Shown here one piece after another: positions 8,586 through 18,260 of a stretch of DNA of 35,335 nt. The position numbers and the translations under genes are program-made. Source of the stretch: Catenaria anguillulae PL171 (Eukaryota; Blastocladiomycota; Blastocladiomycetes; Blastocladiales; Catenariaceae); contig MCFL01000249.1 in the NCBI GenBank assembly GCA_002102555.1, positions 1-35,335 of the forward strand, read 5' to 3'. Below the pieces are notes generated by a model. The model made no database searches, was not told where the DNA came from, and worked only from the letters and a program-made list of their open reading frames with translations. The first letter of the stretch is position 1, and each line of letters starts with the position of its first letter.

Positions 8586-9515
8586 GAGCCCCGTCTGTTG
8601 CTTTCTGAAAGTATCAAACTCTGTTGCGATGATGCTGGTGACAAGCTCTTGGATGGCTGAGAGCGTGGCGGGAGCAAGAGTTGCGGCAGGTTGAGCAGCT
8701 GAGGCAGGAGGTGGGGCTGTGCGGTTCTCAAGAGCCGTCATCTGCGCGGTGAGTGCATCGAGCTTCTGGTGGACGAGGGCGATTTCGTTGGATGGAGGAT
8801 TGGCGGGACGGGGAGGAAGGGGGTGATTGATAATGGGAGCGTGGTTGATGGCGCCATTGATGGCAGGAGGACGGTTGCCATTGAGGGCAGGGAAGTCAGA
8901 GTCAGAGGCAGAGGCAGCGTCACGGAAGGACATGCCAGGGCGGACGAGAGAGGGGGCAAGGGAGCGGATGGGGATAATTGAGGCATTGGCAGGGGCCGAC
9001 GAGAGGGCATCACGGATCGTCTTACGCGACTGTTGGGCAGCACGGGATGCGCGACTGCGAGGGCAGGTGGAAGCAGCATGGCCACTCTTTTGGCACGCAA
9101 AGCAGAGGGGAGCGTTGATTGGAGCCCAAACAAGCGCAGTGTCGAGGTTGTGCCAAGTGTACCTAACCTTGACATGCATGGCAGCTTCGGCAGCGTCAGC
9201 CGACGGGAAGACAATCACGGCGCGGGACAACTTTTTGCCGTCCTTGTTCAGCTCAATGCGCCAAGCAGACGCAGAGAGACCGGCGTTCTGTAGCGCTTTG
9301 CCAATCAGGATGGCAGTGGCACCGGCAGGGATACCGTAAAGGTGGCGCGAGGTGTCGCGGTCGGTGCGACGGCAATTGCGGGCAGCGAAGAACGAGTCCG
9401 TCATCCGGAGCAAGTGGTGTTGCGCATCATGATCAAACGCGTCCCTCTGATCACCATGCTGATCGATCTTGTACAGGCGGAACATGATGACATGGGTCAG
9501 AATGATGTTGAGCAT
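8571..9515 (-). CDS. LINE ORF1, 5' part (RRM-like, CCHC zinc knuckle)
   Basis: The frame is open from 9593, but the first in-frame ATG is at 9515 (MLNIILTHVIM). It holds an RRM-like segment (HLYGIPAGATAILIGKALQ ... AVIVFPSADAAEAAM), a CX2CX4HX4C knuckle (CFACQKSGHAASTC), a basic serine/arginine stretch, a proline-rich linker and a helical region (IALVHQKLDALTAQMTALE). At 8571 the half-LINE insertion starts, and the open frame then runs into its 5' UTR to a stop at 8502. The role is nucleic-acid binding for the LINE ribonucleoprotein. The insertion removes the C-terminal 143 codons, so this LINE copy would need ORF1 protein from elsewhere. Confidence 0.88.
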
Positions 9516-9668
9516 GTGGAAGAACGAGGACGACAAGAGATAGACATAGATACACTGCCTCAATAATAGACTCAAAGCATTCAACACACACACCCCTTCC
9601 TATCAGACTGAGAACCCGGGGGAGCGCTACCTGCTCCCTCTGGTCCAGTCCCTTCCTATCTTGCTATG

Positions 9669-10415
9669 TTATGGCTGGACTTCCAACAAGTGGTCAGCGA
9701 CAGTGATGGTACCAAGGCGGAGCAGATTGGAAGCAATCGCGGTGTGGTCGGGTGAGACGATTTCGGCCCGCCACACGCCATAGAAGCGGTCATATACGTC
9801 AGGTGTAAACACCTTGACGCGAGCGGCAGCCGGGAGCTTCTCAGCCAAACGGGCAGCAATGGCGGCGGGGACGATGCCGACAGGTGCATCGTACAAATAA
9901 ATGGCCGAAACCTTGGTGATTGGAGCAGCGGCAGGCGGGGTGTACTCTTCGAGGATGGTGGTGACACCCTCGGACCCGTGCAGTGGGCGGGCGTGTTGAA
10001 CCGCATGGTCGCGGCCTTCACTCGTGTAGAATTCGATCACGATACGTTCAAGGTCCGGTTGACGCACACCCTCAGAGAAAACTCGAGGGATACTGAAGTT
10101 GCAGGCAGACTTTTCGAAATCACCAGCATGGTACTGGAAGCGTGCCGTGTTCAACTTTTCGGCGCGGGACGTACCGGGCATTTTGGTCAGGAGGCAGGAA
10201 GCAAAGAAACGTTGGCTAGCGGCAGGGCGGGTCGGGGTCAAGACGTCTTCGTCCATCTTGTCGTCGTCGTCGTCCGGAGCGGCAAAGCGGAGGGGAGCGG
10301 GGCGGGGGGCGGCAGAGTGGGCAGGGGCAGTGACAATATCGGCGGTGTTGGCCTGTTGATCAGGCGGGGGGCGGGGCGGATCACCCATTCTTTGGGTGGC
10401 GGACGGGTCGGTCAT
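9669..10415 (-). CDS. LINE 5'-most ORF (248 aa), second RRM-like protein
   Basis: An intact ORF starting MTDPSATQRMGDPP with an ATG about 125 nt from the LINE 5' end. The first 80 residues are proline/alanine-rich with a DDDDDKMDED acidic stretch. The remainder has two regions that resemble RRM folds, the clearer being SAIYLYDAPVGIVPAAIAARL with a later hydrophobic strand (YGVWRAEIVS). There is no zinc knuckle. It ends about 150 nt before the ORF1 ATG, and stops in between argue against read-through. It may be an extra ORF1-type protein or the N-terminal half of a two-part ORF1. The MTDP start recurs in the half-LINE protein. Function not established. Confidence 0.75.
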   Translation of the reverse strand: MTDPSATQRMGDPPRPPPDQQANTADIVTAPAHSAAPRPAPLRFAAPDDDDDKMDEDVLTPTRPAASQRFFASCLLTKMPGTSRAEKLNTARFQYHAGDFEKSACNFSIPRVFSEGVRQPDLERIVIEFYTSEGRDHAVQHARPLHGSEGVTTILEEYTPPAAAPITKVSAIYLYDAPVGIVPAAIAARLAEKLPAAARVKVFTPDVYDRFYGVWRAEIVSPDHTAIASNLLRLGTITVADHLLEVQP

Positions 10416-10540
10416 GGCCGAAAATCGTCCGTTTGACTTGATATTTTGACAGGATAGGTAAGTTGGGGCGCTGATTCGATTGCGCAGGGTTTCGTAGCGA
10501 TATTGTCACTTTTGGCCTTCTTATTCGCGGGGCTTTAACT
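10416..10540 (-). promoter_or_regulatory. LINE 5' leader / presumed promoter region
   Basis: These 125 nt run between the 5' junction and the first ATG. An internal promoter is expected here in an autonomous LINE, but I see no clear motif. The leader sits head-to-head with the regenerated tRNA-Cys, 6 bp away, so it replaces the former upstream flank of that tRNA gene. Confidence 0.5.
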
Positions 10541-10558
10541 TTAACAGGGGTTATAGCT
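10541..10558. repeat. Target-site duplication of the LINE, right copy
   Basis: Exact repeat of 469-486. Positions 10547-10558 are nucleotides 1-12 of tRNA-Cys, so this copy keeps the tRNA gene whole. Confidence 0.95.
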
Positions 10559-10618
10559 CAGTGGTAGAGCAATCGACTGCAGATCGATAGGTCGCCGGTT
10601 CAACTCCGGCTGGCCCCT
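10547..10618 (+). tRNA. tRNA-Cys(GCA), left copy, regenerated by the LINE duplication
   Basis: Acceptor GGGGTTA pairs with TGGCCCC, with discriminator T. The anticodon stem ATCGA/TCGAT encloses loop CTGCAGA, anticodon GCA. T-arm GCCGGTTCAACTCCGGC gives box B. A T5 run follows at 10641. It is the same as the right copy, but its upstream flank is now the LINE 5' end. Confidence 0.95.
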
Positions 10619-10825
10619 TGACGACGAGGAACATGAGTTCTTTTTGGTATGGTCCTTGGAATGCGTTTTGCTGGCGGAAGAGGCGCGATCGGACAAACAT
10701 TGAGCAAGAGATACCATCCGTGCGTGATCCGTCCCAGCGTCGATAGTTGATTTGCTTGCCACGGACAAACCTTTGGTTTGGTGGATCTGGTAGCGTGGCG
10801 TGTGGCTTGAGCCACATGCACAGAT

Positions 10826-10898
10826 GGGGGTTTAGCTCAGTTGGTAGAGCGCGCGCTTCGCATGCGTGAGGCCAGGGGTTCGATTCCCCTAACCTCCA
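10826..10898 (+). tRNA. tRNA-Ala(CGC), left copy
   Basis: Acceptor GGGGGTT pairs with AACCTCC, D-arm GCTCAGTTGGTAGAGC, anticodon stem CGCGC/GCGTG with loop TTCGCAT (anticodon CGC), T-arm AGGGGTTCGATTCCCCT. A T6 terminator lies at 10914-10919. There is no intron. It is identical to the right-arm copy. Confidence 0.95.
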
Positions 10899-10962
10899 TT
10901 CATAGCTCTTGTATTTTTTGTTTTGTACTGCATATTGATCCATTTTTATGCCGACGGTCGTT

Positions 10963-10964
<2 letters not shown>

Positions 10965-10996
<32 letters not shown>
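10965..10996. repeat. T32 run (50 in the right arm)
   Basis: A pure T tract between tRNA-Ala and tRNA-Arg. The matching tract in the right arm is A50 at 29358-29407. The length difference fits slippage or base-calling limits. Confidence 0.9.
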
Positions 10997-10997
<1 letters not shown>

Positions 10998-11267
10998 GGT
11001 GGCTACATCCACATGCATGCCTGCCTGCTACTTGATATCCATTTGCATTGCCGCCATCCATTCTTCCCTTACCCCCCCACGCCCAATGTCGCCGACGTTA
11101 CGATTGGATGGGAACCGCTCTCTTTTCCGTTCACAAGGACGAGCTGTGGGGCGACACCGCCCAGAATCGAACACGGGCCCGACGGAAGATGACAATTTTT
11201 CCCAAAAATTTGGGCGAATTTTGGCAAACGTTATCCGGTGCCAAATTCTCGTCAAGCGAAACAACAA

Positions 11268-11340
11268 GGTCCCGTGGCCCAATGGCTAAGGCGCCTGACT
11301 ACGGATCAGGAGATCGGAGGTTCGAATCCTCCCGGGATCG
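11268..11340 (+). tRNA. tRNA-Arg(ACG), left copy, intact
   Basis: Acceptor GGTCCCG pairs fully with CGGGATC, anticodon stem CCTGA/TCAGG with loop CTACGGA (anticodon ACG), T-arm GGAGGTTCGAATCCTCC. T4 follows at about 11358. The right-arm copy is one C shorter in the acceptor stem. Confidence 0.95.
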
Positions 11341-11699
11341 GCCACTGGCCGCATAGCCTTTTGTGTTTCTCGTCACACGGCACATGTACGAGACAGCAAC
11401 TGCTTTCTTGAAGTCTTGTGCATGCTTTCCTGGTGTTGGCGCCAGACTGCCGGCGGATTTCCTGTCAGACGAGGTTGATATTTAATGATGACGATAAAGC
11501 CCTCATCATGAATCGGTCTGGCGGTAAATTGGGTGTGGTCATGGTTGATCACGTTTGTTGAGGCTGTTGAGCACTGTTGAGAAATCTTGGCTCGATCAAC
11601 TGCTGTGGACCGCTGATGACTGGGGACGCGTAACAACACCTGATGATCCGGCGCTGTTGTTGGTCAAGACATTCCATTCAATGCTGGTTCACCTTCTGC

Positions 11700-11880
11700 C
11701 AACTCGCCAGCGTTCTCTCCAGATGCTCCGCCTGTTGACGAGTCTTGATCGAATGTCCCCAAGAAAGCGGCCATTCAATCGCACACTGTTATGTAACCGG
11801 CACCTGCTGACAAGTCTGGATCGAATGTCCCCAAGAAAGCAGTCATTCAACCACATGCTCCGACGTAACCGACCTGACGA
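11700..11880. repeat. Subterminal direct repeats of the transposon
   Basis: Two ~70-bp units, about 11732-11802 and 11806-11876, share GATCGAATGTCCCCAAGAA, GTAACCG and CATTCAA. Shorter GTTGA(T/C)CAC words recur near 11548 and at the right end (about 18050-18215). Such subterminal repeats are typical transposase-binding sites in CACTA-type elements. Confidence 0.7.
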
Positions 11881-12085
11881 TTCAAGGCTGGCGACTTATT
11901 CAACAGTCAGTTAGGCATGAACAATGGCTATCATATCACCAATGCAAAAAAGATATAATATACAGACATTCCACATTCGTTCCGCGATTAAACCGAATAC
12001 ACTTGAAGACTTGAAAGCGAACAAAGAAAACAAAGCAGGAAACAAGGAAACCAAAGCAGGAAACAAAAAAAAAGACACCAAACGC

Positions 12086-13878
12086 TCAATCCTCACCACG
12101 CATCGCTCCAGCATCATCACCTAAGTCACCCGACTCAGTACCGCCTTGCTCGCCCGCCTGGTCTTCACCATACTCATCCAAGTCTTGGCCATCTTCGTCA
12201 CCTTCGCCCGCCACTGCTGCGTCCAAGTCCACACTGACCACGCCCGACAAATCCACACCAAGCTCATGCGCACTCAAATCCACGGGTTCCTTGTCACCGG
12301 CACTGAAAATGATGGGGCCCAAATGGGCCCATAACGCCAAGCGAACCGAGGAAAAGTTGGCGAGCTTCGAGAGGTGGTCGAGCGTGACACGGTAACGCGC
12401 CGACGCTTTGGCGGTGCGCAGGTCGATGTTGCCGTGCAGTACAAGACAAGCGTAGACTTCAACAGCAGCAACGAAGCGGGCGAGGCGAGCGAAGTTGGCC
12501 AGAGATGGCGCGCGGGTGAAGTCCAGTGGACCGGTGATCCAATACTTGCGGATATGCCGGCCCAGCATGTCCCCCTTGGCTTGCTTGCCATGCAGGAGCG
12601 TACGGACCAGCTTCCCGAACCGGTGATGAAGTCCGGGAACCTGGCCCGTGTACTCCCGCTGGTTCGAACCGCCGTGTTGGGGCCTGTTTGGGGGCAAGGG
12701 CGCCGAGAACCACAAAGGGTGCGTGAATACATACCAATCATTTAGGTCGAAAGGCGTGCACACGCGGGACATCTTGGGAAGCGCGGGCGGGCGCGGGTCG
12801 TCGTCGTCGAGCTTGGCGATTTCCGCTTCGCGCCATGCTTGCATCTGTGCGTAAGCATTTGCTAACTCGTCAAATGAGGGGGTAATCTCGTCCGTGTACC
12901 GTTTAAATGTCTGCTTGATAGCAGACTCGGCCGACGACAAGAGATGCAAGCACTGGAAAACAGCAACTCGTTAGCTCAAGGTTCAAGGCAAGATAGGTGA
13001 CAGTGCTTCGACAACGGACCAGTTCCGTTGTGAGCTCGGACGCATCAAGGCCCTTGCTCTTGAAAGCAAGGTCGACTGCAGACCTCAATGCGTCGGCCGC
13101 CTTCTCTTCATCTGCCTGGCAGACAAAGCCGAAGCGGAACAGGGCCACAAAACGGCAGGCACGATTCAAGGATGGTACATGTCTGCGGAGCGCCTCGGCC
13201 TCGTCCTTGAGGGCCGATGTTTTGCTCGGCGTTTCCGTGGCCCTGTCCTCGGCGGTGGCACGAGCTTGAGGACGGTTTTGGGCCGAACCCTGGGAGACTG
13301 GTTGGCGTTGGCCAGCAGAAGGAGCTGGAGTGCGCGGGAGTTGACGCGACGAGCCAGCAGACGTTGAACCTTGTGCACGAGTTACTGAACGGACAGCCGG
13401 AGTCCTGGCTGCAGTGGTAGTCTAAACAGCGAAAACGAGGGTGAAACGGGGATGGGGTACATATCGCAATAGCAAATAATTTTCATGGCGTGTGAGTGTG
13501 CGGTGGGGAATGGATGTGGGATGGGATTGGACTACGAAGATGCCGACTTAAAGGTCTGCAGTGGATGGAAAGGATCTTCAGTCAGATCGGGGGACGACGC
13601 GTACCTCCTGACGCACATCATCATCATCCTCATTGTCGGTGATGACCCGGCGGCGCTGACGACCCAATGAAAAGGAACCCTGCGTTTGGCGCTGATGAAT
13701 GCACACAATGCAAACCGGTTCCGCTTCGTCGAGGTGCTCGTTACAAAAACTCGCATGCAAATCTGGCACGTTTGCGGCTGCAGCACCTCGTCAAATCGTG
13801 AGGATAGACAATGGCTGTGCACGAACGAAACCAGCACTTTACGCCTTGCGCTTGCCCTTGGTTCTGAGAGTCGGTCAT
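12086..13878 (-). CDS. Second gene of the Plavaka-like element (zinc-finger-like, unknown)
   Basis: A multi-exon minus-strand gene. The likely start is the ATG at 13878 (MTDSQNQGQAQG). Cysteine/histidine-rich pieces follow (CWFRSC; CNEHLDEAEPVCIVC), then a disordered Ser/Pro/Gln part (about 13410-13230), a helical part (ALKDEAEALRRHVPSLN ... EEKAADALRSAVDLAFKS), an intron of about 60 bp ending TTTTCCAG near 12959, and a 287-codon last exon with ITGPLDFTRAP, RYRVTLDHLSKLANF and a very acidic tail (DEDGQDLDEYGEDQAGE). Exon joins upstream of 13230 are uncertain. It is divergent from the transposase, with the shared promoter in 13880-14170. I do not recognise a family. By position it could be the DNA-binding partner of the transposase (TnpA-like), but that is inference. 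Confidence 0.6.
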
Positions 13879-14177
13879 GGTTGGAGGTGTTTGGGTGAAG
13901 TCAGGGTCTGAACTATGAGCCTGAGTAAGAAAACAAGGCAACAGAGAAACGAATGGGACGACTCGACCTTTTATCATGTGGTGACGGTGACCTTAGGCTT
14001 GACAATGGAACGCGATAGAACCGTGTCTCAAATTCACGTGCCACGTTGCTGACAGTTGAACTTCACCATCCTCGCATCAGGAGAGACTGCTGCACGGACA
14101 GAACAGTGCGTCAAATGCCGTTGCTGCATAACGACCATCATTGTCGCCAAATCAGTGCCTGCAACTGCGATGGAGCA
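13879..14177. promoter_or_regulatory. Divergent intergenic region inside the transposon
   Basis: About 300 bp between the two start codons. A bidirectional promoter is expected here; I see no clear TATA box or other motif. Confidence 0.4.
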
Positions 14178-17100
14178 ATGCAAATGAACCACGCCATGAG
14201 CACTCGTTCCGCCAACACTACAAGACCTCTGGACTATCCCAGCTCAGCGGACCGCATAGAGTCTGATTCTGAGCAATCTGACGCCGACAATCAGCGCCGG
14301 TTTACCTGTCCTCACTGCCTCGCCCGAGTTCGCGGCAGAACACAGTGGACACGTCACAAAAAAGGAGTATTGCCCATCGTTGGTACAACGCCAGCCAGGC
14401 AGCCAGCTTCCCACGGCGCGACGTCAGGCGCAAGATCCATCCATCACAGATCCACTGTACCAGCATGATTCCGAGCACTCAGGTCACACATCCCATGTCA
14501 TCGTATGGATCTTTCCTGCCTCGAAAACGCATCCCCACCATATCTGACGTGTATCATATACAGCGGACAAGGCGGGTCGCCAAGCGCTACCAAGTTAACT
14601 ATCAAGAGCACTCCACCACGGACGAGGAGGATGTTGACATGGATGATCCAGCGGAAAAAGAACTGGTTGAAGACGAGCTCGCAGGTTACTTGGATCGCAT
14701 GCAAACGCTACATTTGGGCGACGAGCACCAAGATTCTGACCAAGAACAGACCGAAAACGAGCGCCGCCGCCGCCGCAATGCAACTGACATGCGGCCAACT
14801 GCTGATATACCGCCCCGAATCAGGGAGCTCCTCAATCCATCACCTCTTAGTTTTGAACTCCCATCTCATTCACTCCAAACGGCGAATCCTCGGCCCTTTT
14901 CTGGTGCGCTCCCGTTTCTCAGTCACATTCCCAGCTTGGGTTCTTGCTGACCACTTTGTGCTCTCCATGGACAGGTGGGATCAATCGTCTCATTGCGCCT
15001 TTTGCAACAGTTCGCGAGTTGAATATGGCGTACTATTCTCTCGTTGAGCTGGGCATGAGCAAGCCTGGTTTCAAACAGTTTTTGAAGCTTGTTACGGACC
15101 CTTGTGTCATTGCGCTGAGCCGTTTTCTTTCCAGTCTTTGGATCATGTCATCGACATGATAAAACAGAATCCGTACTACCAAGCCTTTGAGACAACCCCA
15201 GTCCAAGTCCACCCGGATTGTCCGCCTATTTGGTTTGTCCATCGCAACCTCATGAGCACTATTGCCCATTTATTCCACTTGCGCAAGTTTCTTCACGTTA
15301 TGCAAATCTGTCCCCGTCGCGCATATGCATCAGGGAAACGCGCCTACTGCGATCCTGCTGCCGCCAAGGAATGGGAATGGACGGCCTACACGTGCAACTG
15401 TGACTCTGGCGACACCGATTACCCGTGTATTGTGTTTCCAATCGGTCTTTTATTCGGACAAGACCAGCATTTCCAAGCACCAAGAGCTTTGGCCGATTTA
15501 CGTATACTTCCCTGGTATTGATCCTGATATCGTTTCAAAGCCCGACCATCGTGCAATGTATTTGGTTGGGTTCATCCCCATTCCCACCGACCAAGCCTTC
15601 CAGAACCTTTCCCAGTCTGCCAAGGTTTGCGCATTGCCGTCGCCTGCATTGGCCTTGTTCTGCTGATACCCAACCATCGCACTCACCACCCCGTTTCATT
15701 TCTGTGTATCATGTAGTCACTCTACCGTCGCACTGTTTTCCACAAGTGCATGGACGCTCTCTTCGACCATGACTGGATGGATGCAGTTCAAGACGGGTTT
15801 TGTGCCCGCGGCCCTGACGGCTACTTCTACCGTCTCTTTCCATACCTGCAGCAATATCAAGGCGACCTTCAAGAATTTGCCACTGTTTCTCTCACTCGTG
15901 GCCACAAAGCTCTTCAGCCGTGTCCCAAATGCACCATTTCCAACGCCAATCTGTCCAACCCATCGCTCGCTGTGCATCGCCAGTCAGCAACTCGGTCTCA
16001 TGACACCGTTCGCCAAGCGCTTCGCGAGCAACGACCTGCCAGTCATTTCAAACAGATTGGTCTGTGGGGCCAAGAAAACGCCATGTTCAAGGCCACGGAC
16101 AACATCTACAAGGCACTCACTGTTGACCCGCTGCACCAGTTTGACTTGGGGATCATTGATTACGTTGTAAGTGGGATTGAGCAGTTGATTGTCTACACCC
16201 GTGGCCAGGCTGCAAATGCATGCCTTCGCGAGTTGTACGACCGAACGTCCGTGGCTCTCCCTCCTTACCATGCCGTTACCTCTCGATCTGCTTCCTTGTT
16301 GGCGGTTGACCCAGCAAAAAAGAAGAGCTTGAAGGCGTATGAATGGAAAGACCTTGGCAAGGTTTGTTGCTCGCTGTTTTTTTTCTGTTTGAAGCGATTG
16401 AGTGTATGTTGCATGACTGACCACGTGGTATTTATCCATGCACTTGCCTGCTGTCCTAGATCCTTGTTCCAGCACTTATGCAACTTGTCCCTGATTACCC
16501 CATTGTGCAAAGAATTGTGACGGACATGTGCGATTTTGCTGCGTGGGCACGTGCAACGATTCCGACCGACATGACCATTGCCGCCGCGGAGCTGCCCTCG
16601 GACGTTTTCTATCCTCATGGAGCACTTTGCAGGCAACCCTCGTTACCTTGTCCGCGGTCACGGACCCCACCAACACATCCCTCTCGGCCCAGTTCGCAGC
16701 AGAATCAGAATTCATGCAGCGAACGGAATCCAGTACGGACGACGATGCCGGTAGCCCGATCGCGACTGGTTCCCGTCGGAAGGGACGCAAGGCAAAAAAA
16801 CGAAAGCCATACAAGCCCCAAAGCCGCTCAAGCTTCACTACCTCACGCACTGGTCTCCAATGACCCGCTTGTTTGGCTCTGTGGACCGCCAAGGCACCCA
16901 ACACGGAGAAAAGAAACACGCGGTGACAACAAAGCCAAGCGCCAACCACACCAATTACGATCGCAAGACTGTCACATTGCAAGCGGCGAACCGGATTGCT
17001 TTGCTGGATGCAATTCAAGATGCGCTGGAGACGGTGTATTGGTATTGGCCAGGTACGGATGCTGATTTCCCCGAGCGCGTTTTGCAACTGACTGACATAT

Positions 17101-17919
17101 AATTTACAATCCCTCACTTCTCTCCATCTTTTTCCTGTATCTCGCTGCCTGCTTGTAGAGGCAGTCGGCGACAACATGAAGGCAAACCTTGCACCAGTCG
17201 ACCAGTTGCGGAAACCCCGCTCGTTGACACCAACGGCACCGGAATACCATTTTGCGAGTTACCTCGGGTCGTTCTCTTTTTCCGAGCTGCCAAACACCGC
17301 CGCCAGGCAATCACCCATTCATCCTTACTTTGCGCGTGCAGTCGCGTCCGGGCTCTCGGGAGGTGTATCCCTTGGCCATTCGCCCGCAACTTGGCCAAAG
17401 CCAGACAACGACAAGATTGACGTATATCAAGCAATCAAGCTGCAATTTTGGTCGCCCTTCACCCACAGCCAAGTGTCCCAGCTGTTACGTGCACGATTGT
17501 CCAACCATCGTTCAGGCGCTTGGTGTGATGGTGTCGTGTATTTGAAGGATGGTGGAAAGTCGTTGGGCCTTGGTCGATTGCGGCATATGGTTGTGTATGA
17601 GAGCTTTGGCAGCGTGGTTGAATCTGTGCTCCTTGAGCCGTTGAAGGTGCTGCACAAGGTTGATGAGCAATATGGGTCCAAGCTCATGATCTTGGAAGAG
17701 CCCAATACTCGCGATGCTCAGCTCGTTCCAGCCGAATCCCTCCTGTTTGGGTTTCACCTTTGTCCAGTTTTTTCAAGCCGAATCCGTGGTCGACACTCAG
17801 ACGCCCGGTCCTTTGATGGCTCAAGAGCCATCTACAAGCAATGGTGCGTGAATCATTATGCTGAAGAGCACACAGCACACTTTTTTGGGGATGTGAAGAA
17901 CAGGGACCTGTTTGAGTAA
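14178..17919 (+). CDS. Plavaka-like transposase, multi-exon
   Basis: The N-terminus carries a C2H2-type finger remnant (FTCPHCLARVRGRTQWTRH, about 14290-14350), followed by an acidic linker (EEDVDMDDPAEKELVEDEL). Conserved blocks then come in the family order: ELNMAYYSLVELGMSKPGFK, YSDKTSISKHQELWPIYVYF, DHRAMYLVGFIP, CPKC (near 15925), DPLHQFDLGIIDYV (near 16130), KLHYLTHWSPMTRLFGSV and a C-terminal part ending in GDVKNRDLFE. Likely introns are 14904-14973, 15090-15135, 15624-15716 (ends CATGTAG), 16362-16460 (ends TCCTAG) and about 17100-17165. The frame changes near 14360, 15440 and 16650-16800 without clear splice sites, so it is either decayed or affected by indel errors. The DNA-cleavage residues cannot be fixed by eye. 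Confidence 0.78.
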
Positions 17920-18260
17920 GCGATGTAGTGTTGTGGGTATAATACACCTTGCCGTCTCGCTGTTCTTCTGGACTGGATGGGTCAACTACGCCTGCTGGAG
18001 CGTTATAGATTGCTATCAAATGTGGACTGACACTTACTGCAGTCAATCGTTGTTGACCACGTACGGTCGCGTTGCTGATAACTCAACAGCACGCAACCAC
18101 GTCCGACCACATGCTACGAACAAATGACAGCCGTTTACATCAAGCGGTCAAGCGTGGTCAAGACGAATTACGAGCAGATTAGATGGGAATGCTTTCGACA
18201 ACGGTGATCAAGTGCAGATACTAGTTGTGCAGCTGGTTGAGTAATCCCGGTTTCGTGATG

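Larger units (their letters stand above)
487..10540 (-). mobile_element. ~10-kb LINE (APE endonuclease, RT, RNase H) inserted in tRNA-Cys
   Basis: The element is bounded by an 18-bp target duplication and is absent from the matching site in the right arm, so both ends are defined by an empty site. It is on the minus strand, 5' end at 10540 and 3' end at 487. Order from 5': leader, a 248-aa ORF, ORF1 (split by a half-LINE), ORF2 (EN-RT-RNase H-CCHC), 3' UTR without poly(A). Established analogues of tRNA-associated LINEs are the Dictyostelium TRE/DRE elements, but those insert at a distance from the gene, whereas this one cut inside the tRNA. Domain order is as in Tad/I-like LINEs; the clade is not assigned. 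ORF2 is open throughout. Apart from the nested insertion I see no damage, so the copy looks young. Confidence 0.93.
10541..11503. repeat. Inverted repeat, left arm, segment 2
   Basis: Near-identical reverse complement of about 28855-29831. It carries tRNA-Cys, tRNA-Ala and tRNA-Arg. Differences include T-run length (32 against 50), a C-run of 7 against 6 near 11070, and one C in tRNA-Arg. It ends where the Plavaka-like element begins. Confidence 0.93.
11504..18260 (+). mobile_element. Plavaka-like DNA transposon (CACTA-related), two divergent genes
   Basis: The 6757-bp insertion is defined by the right arm, where its site is continuous (complement around 28852-28857). The ends are short imperfect inverted repeats, CATCATGAATCGG at the left and the complement of CATCACGAAACCGG at the right, flanked by a 2-bp duplication (CT). 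Subterminal repeats lie inside the left end. It carries a multi-exon transposase on the plus strand and a second gene on the minus strand. CMC/EnSpm-type elements make 2-3-bp duplications and often carry two genes, which fits. A frame change in the transposase (about 15440) leaves open whether it is active. Confidence 0.85.

Noticed and set aside
10826-11100. tRNA-Ala followed by a body and a homopolymer, as in a tRNA-derived SINE
   Set aside because: The homopolymer is T on the tRNA strand, a normal T6 terminator follows the tRNA, and the tRNA is perfect. It is simply a gene.
10950-11106. Minus-strand retroposon ending at the T32 run with flanks GCCGACGGTCGTTGG / GCCGACGTTACGATTGG
   Set aside because: The flanks are imperfect and the enclosed ~95 bp show no promoter or family signal.
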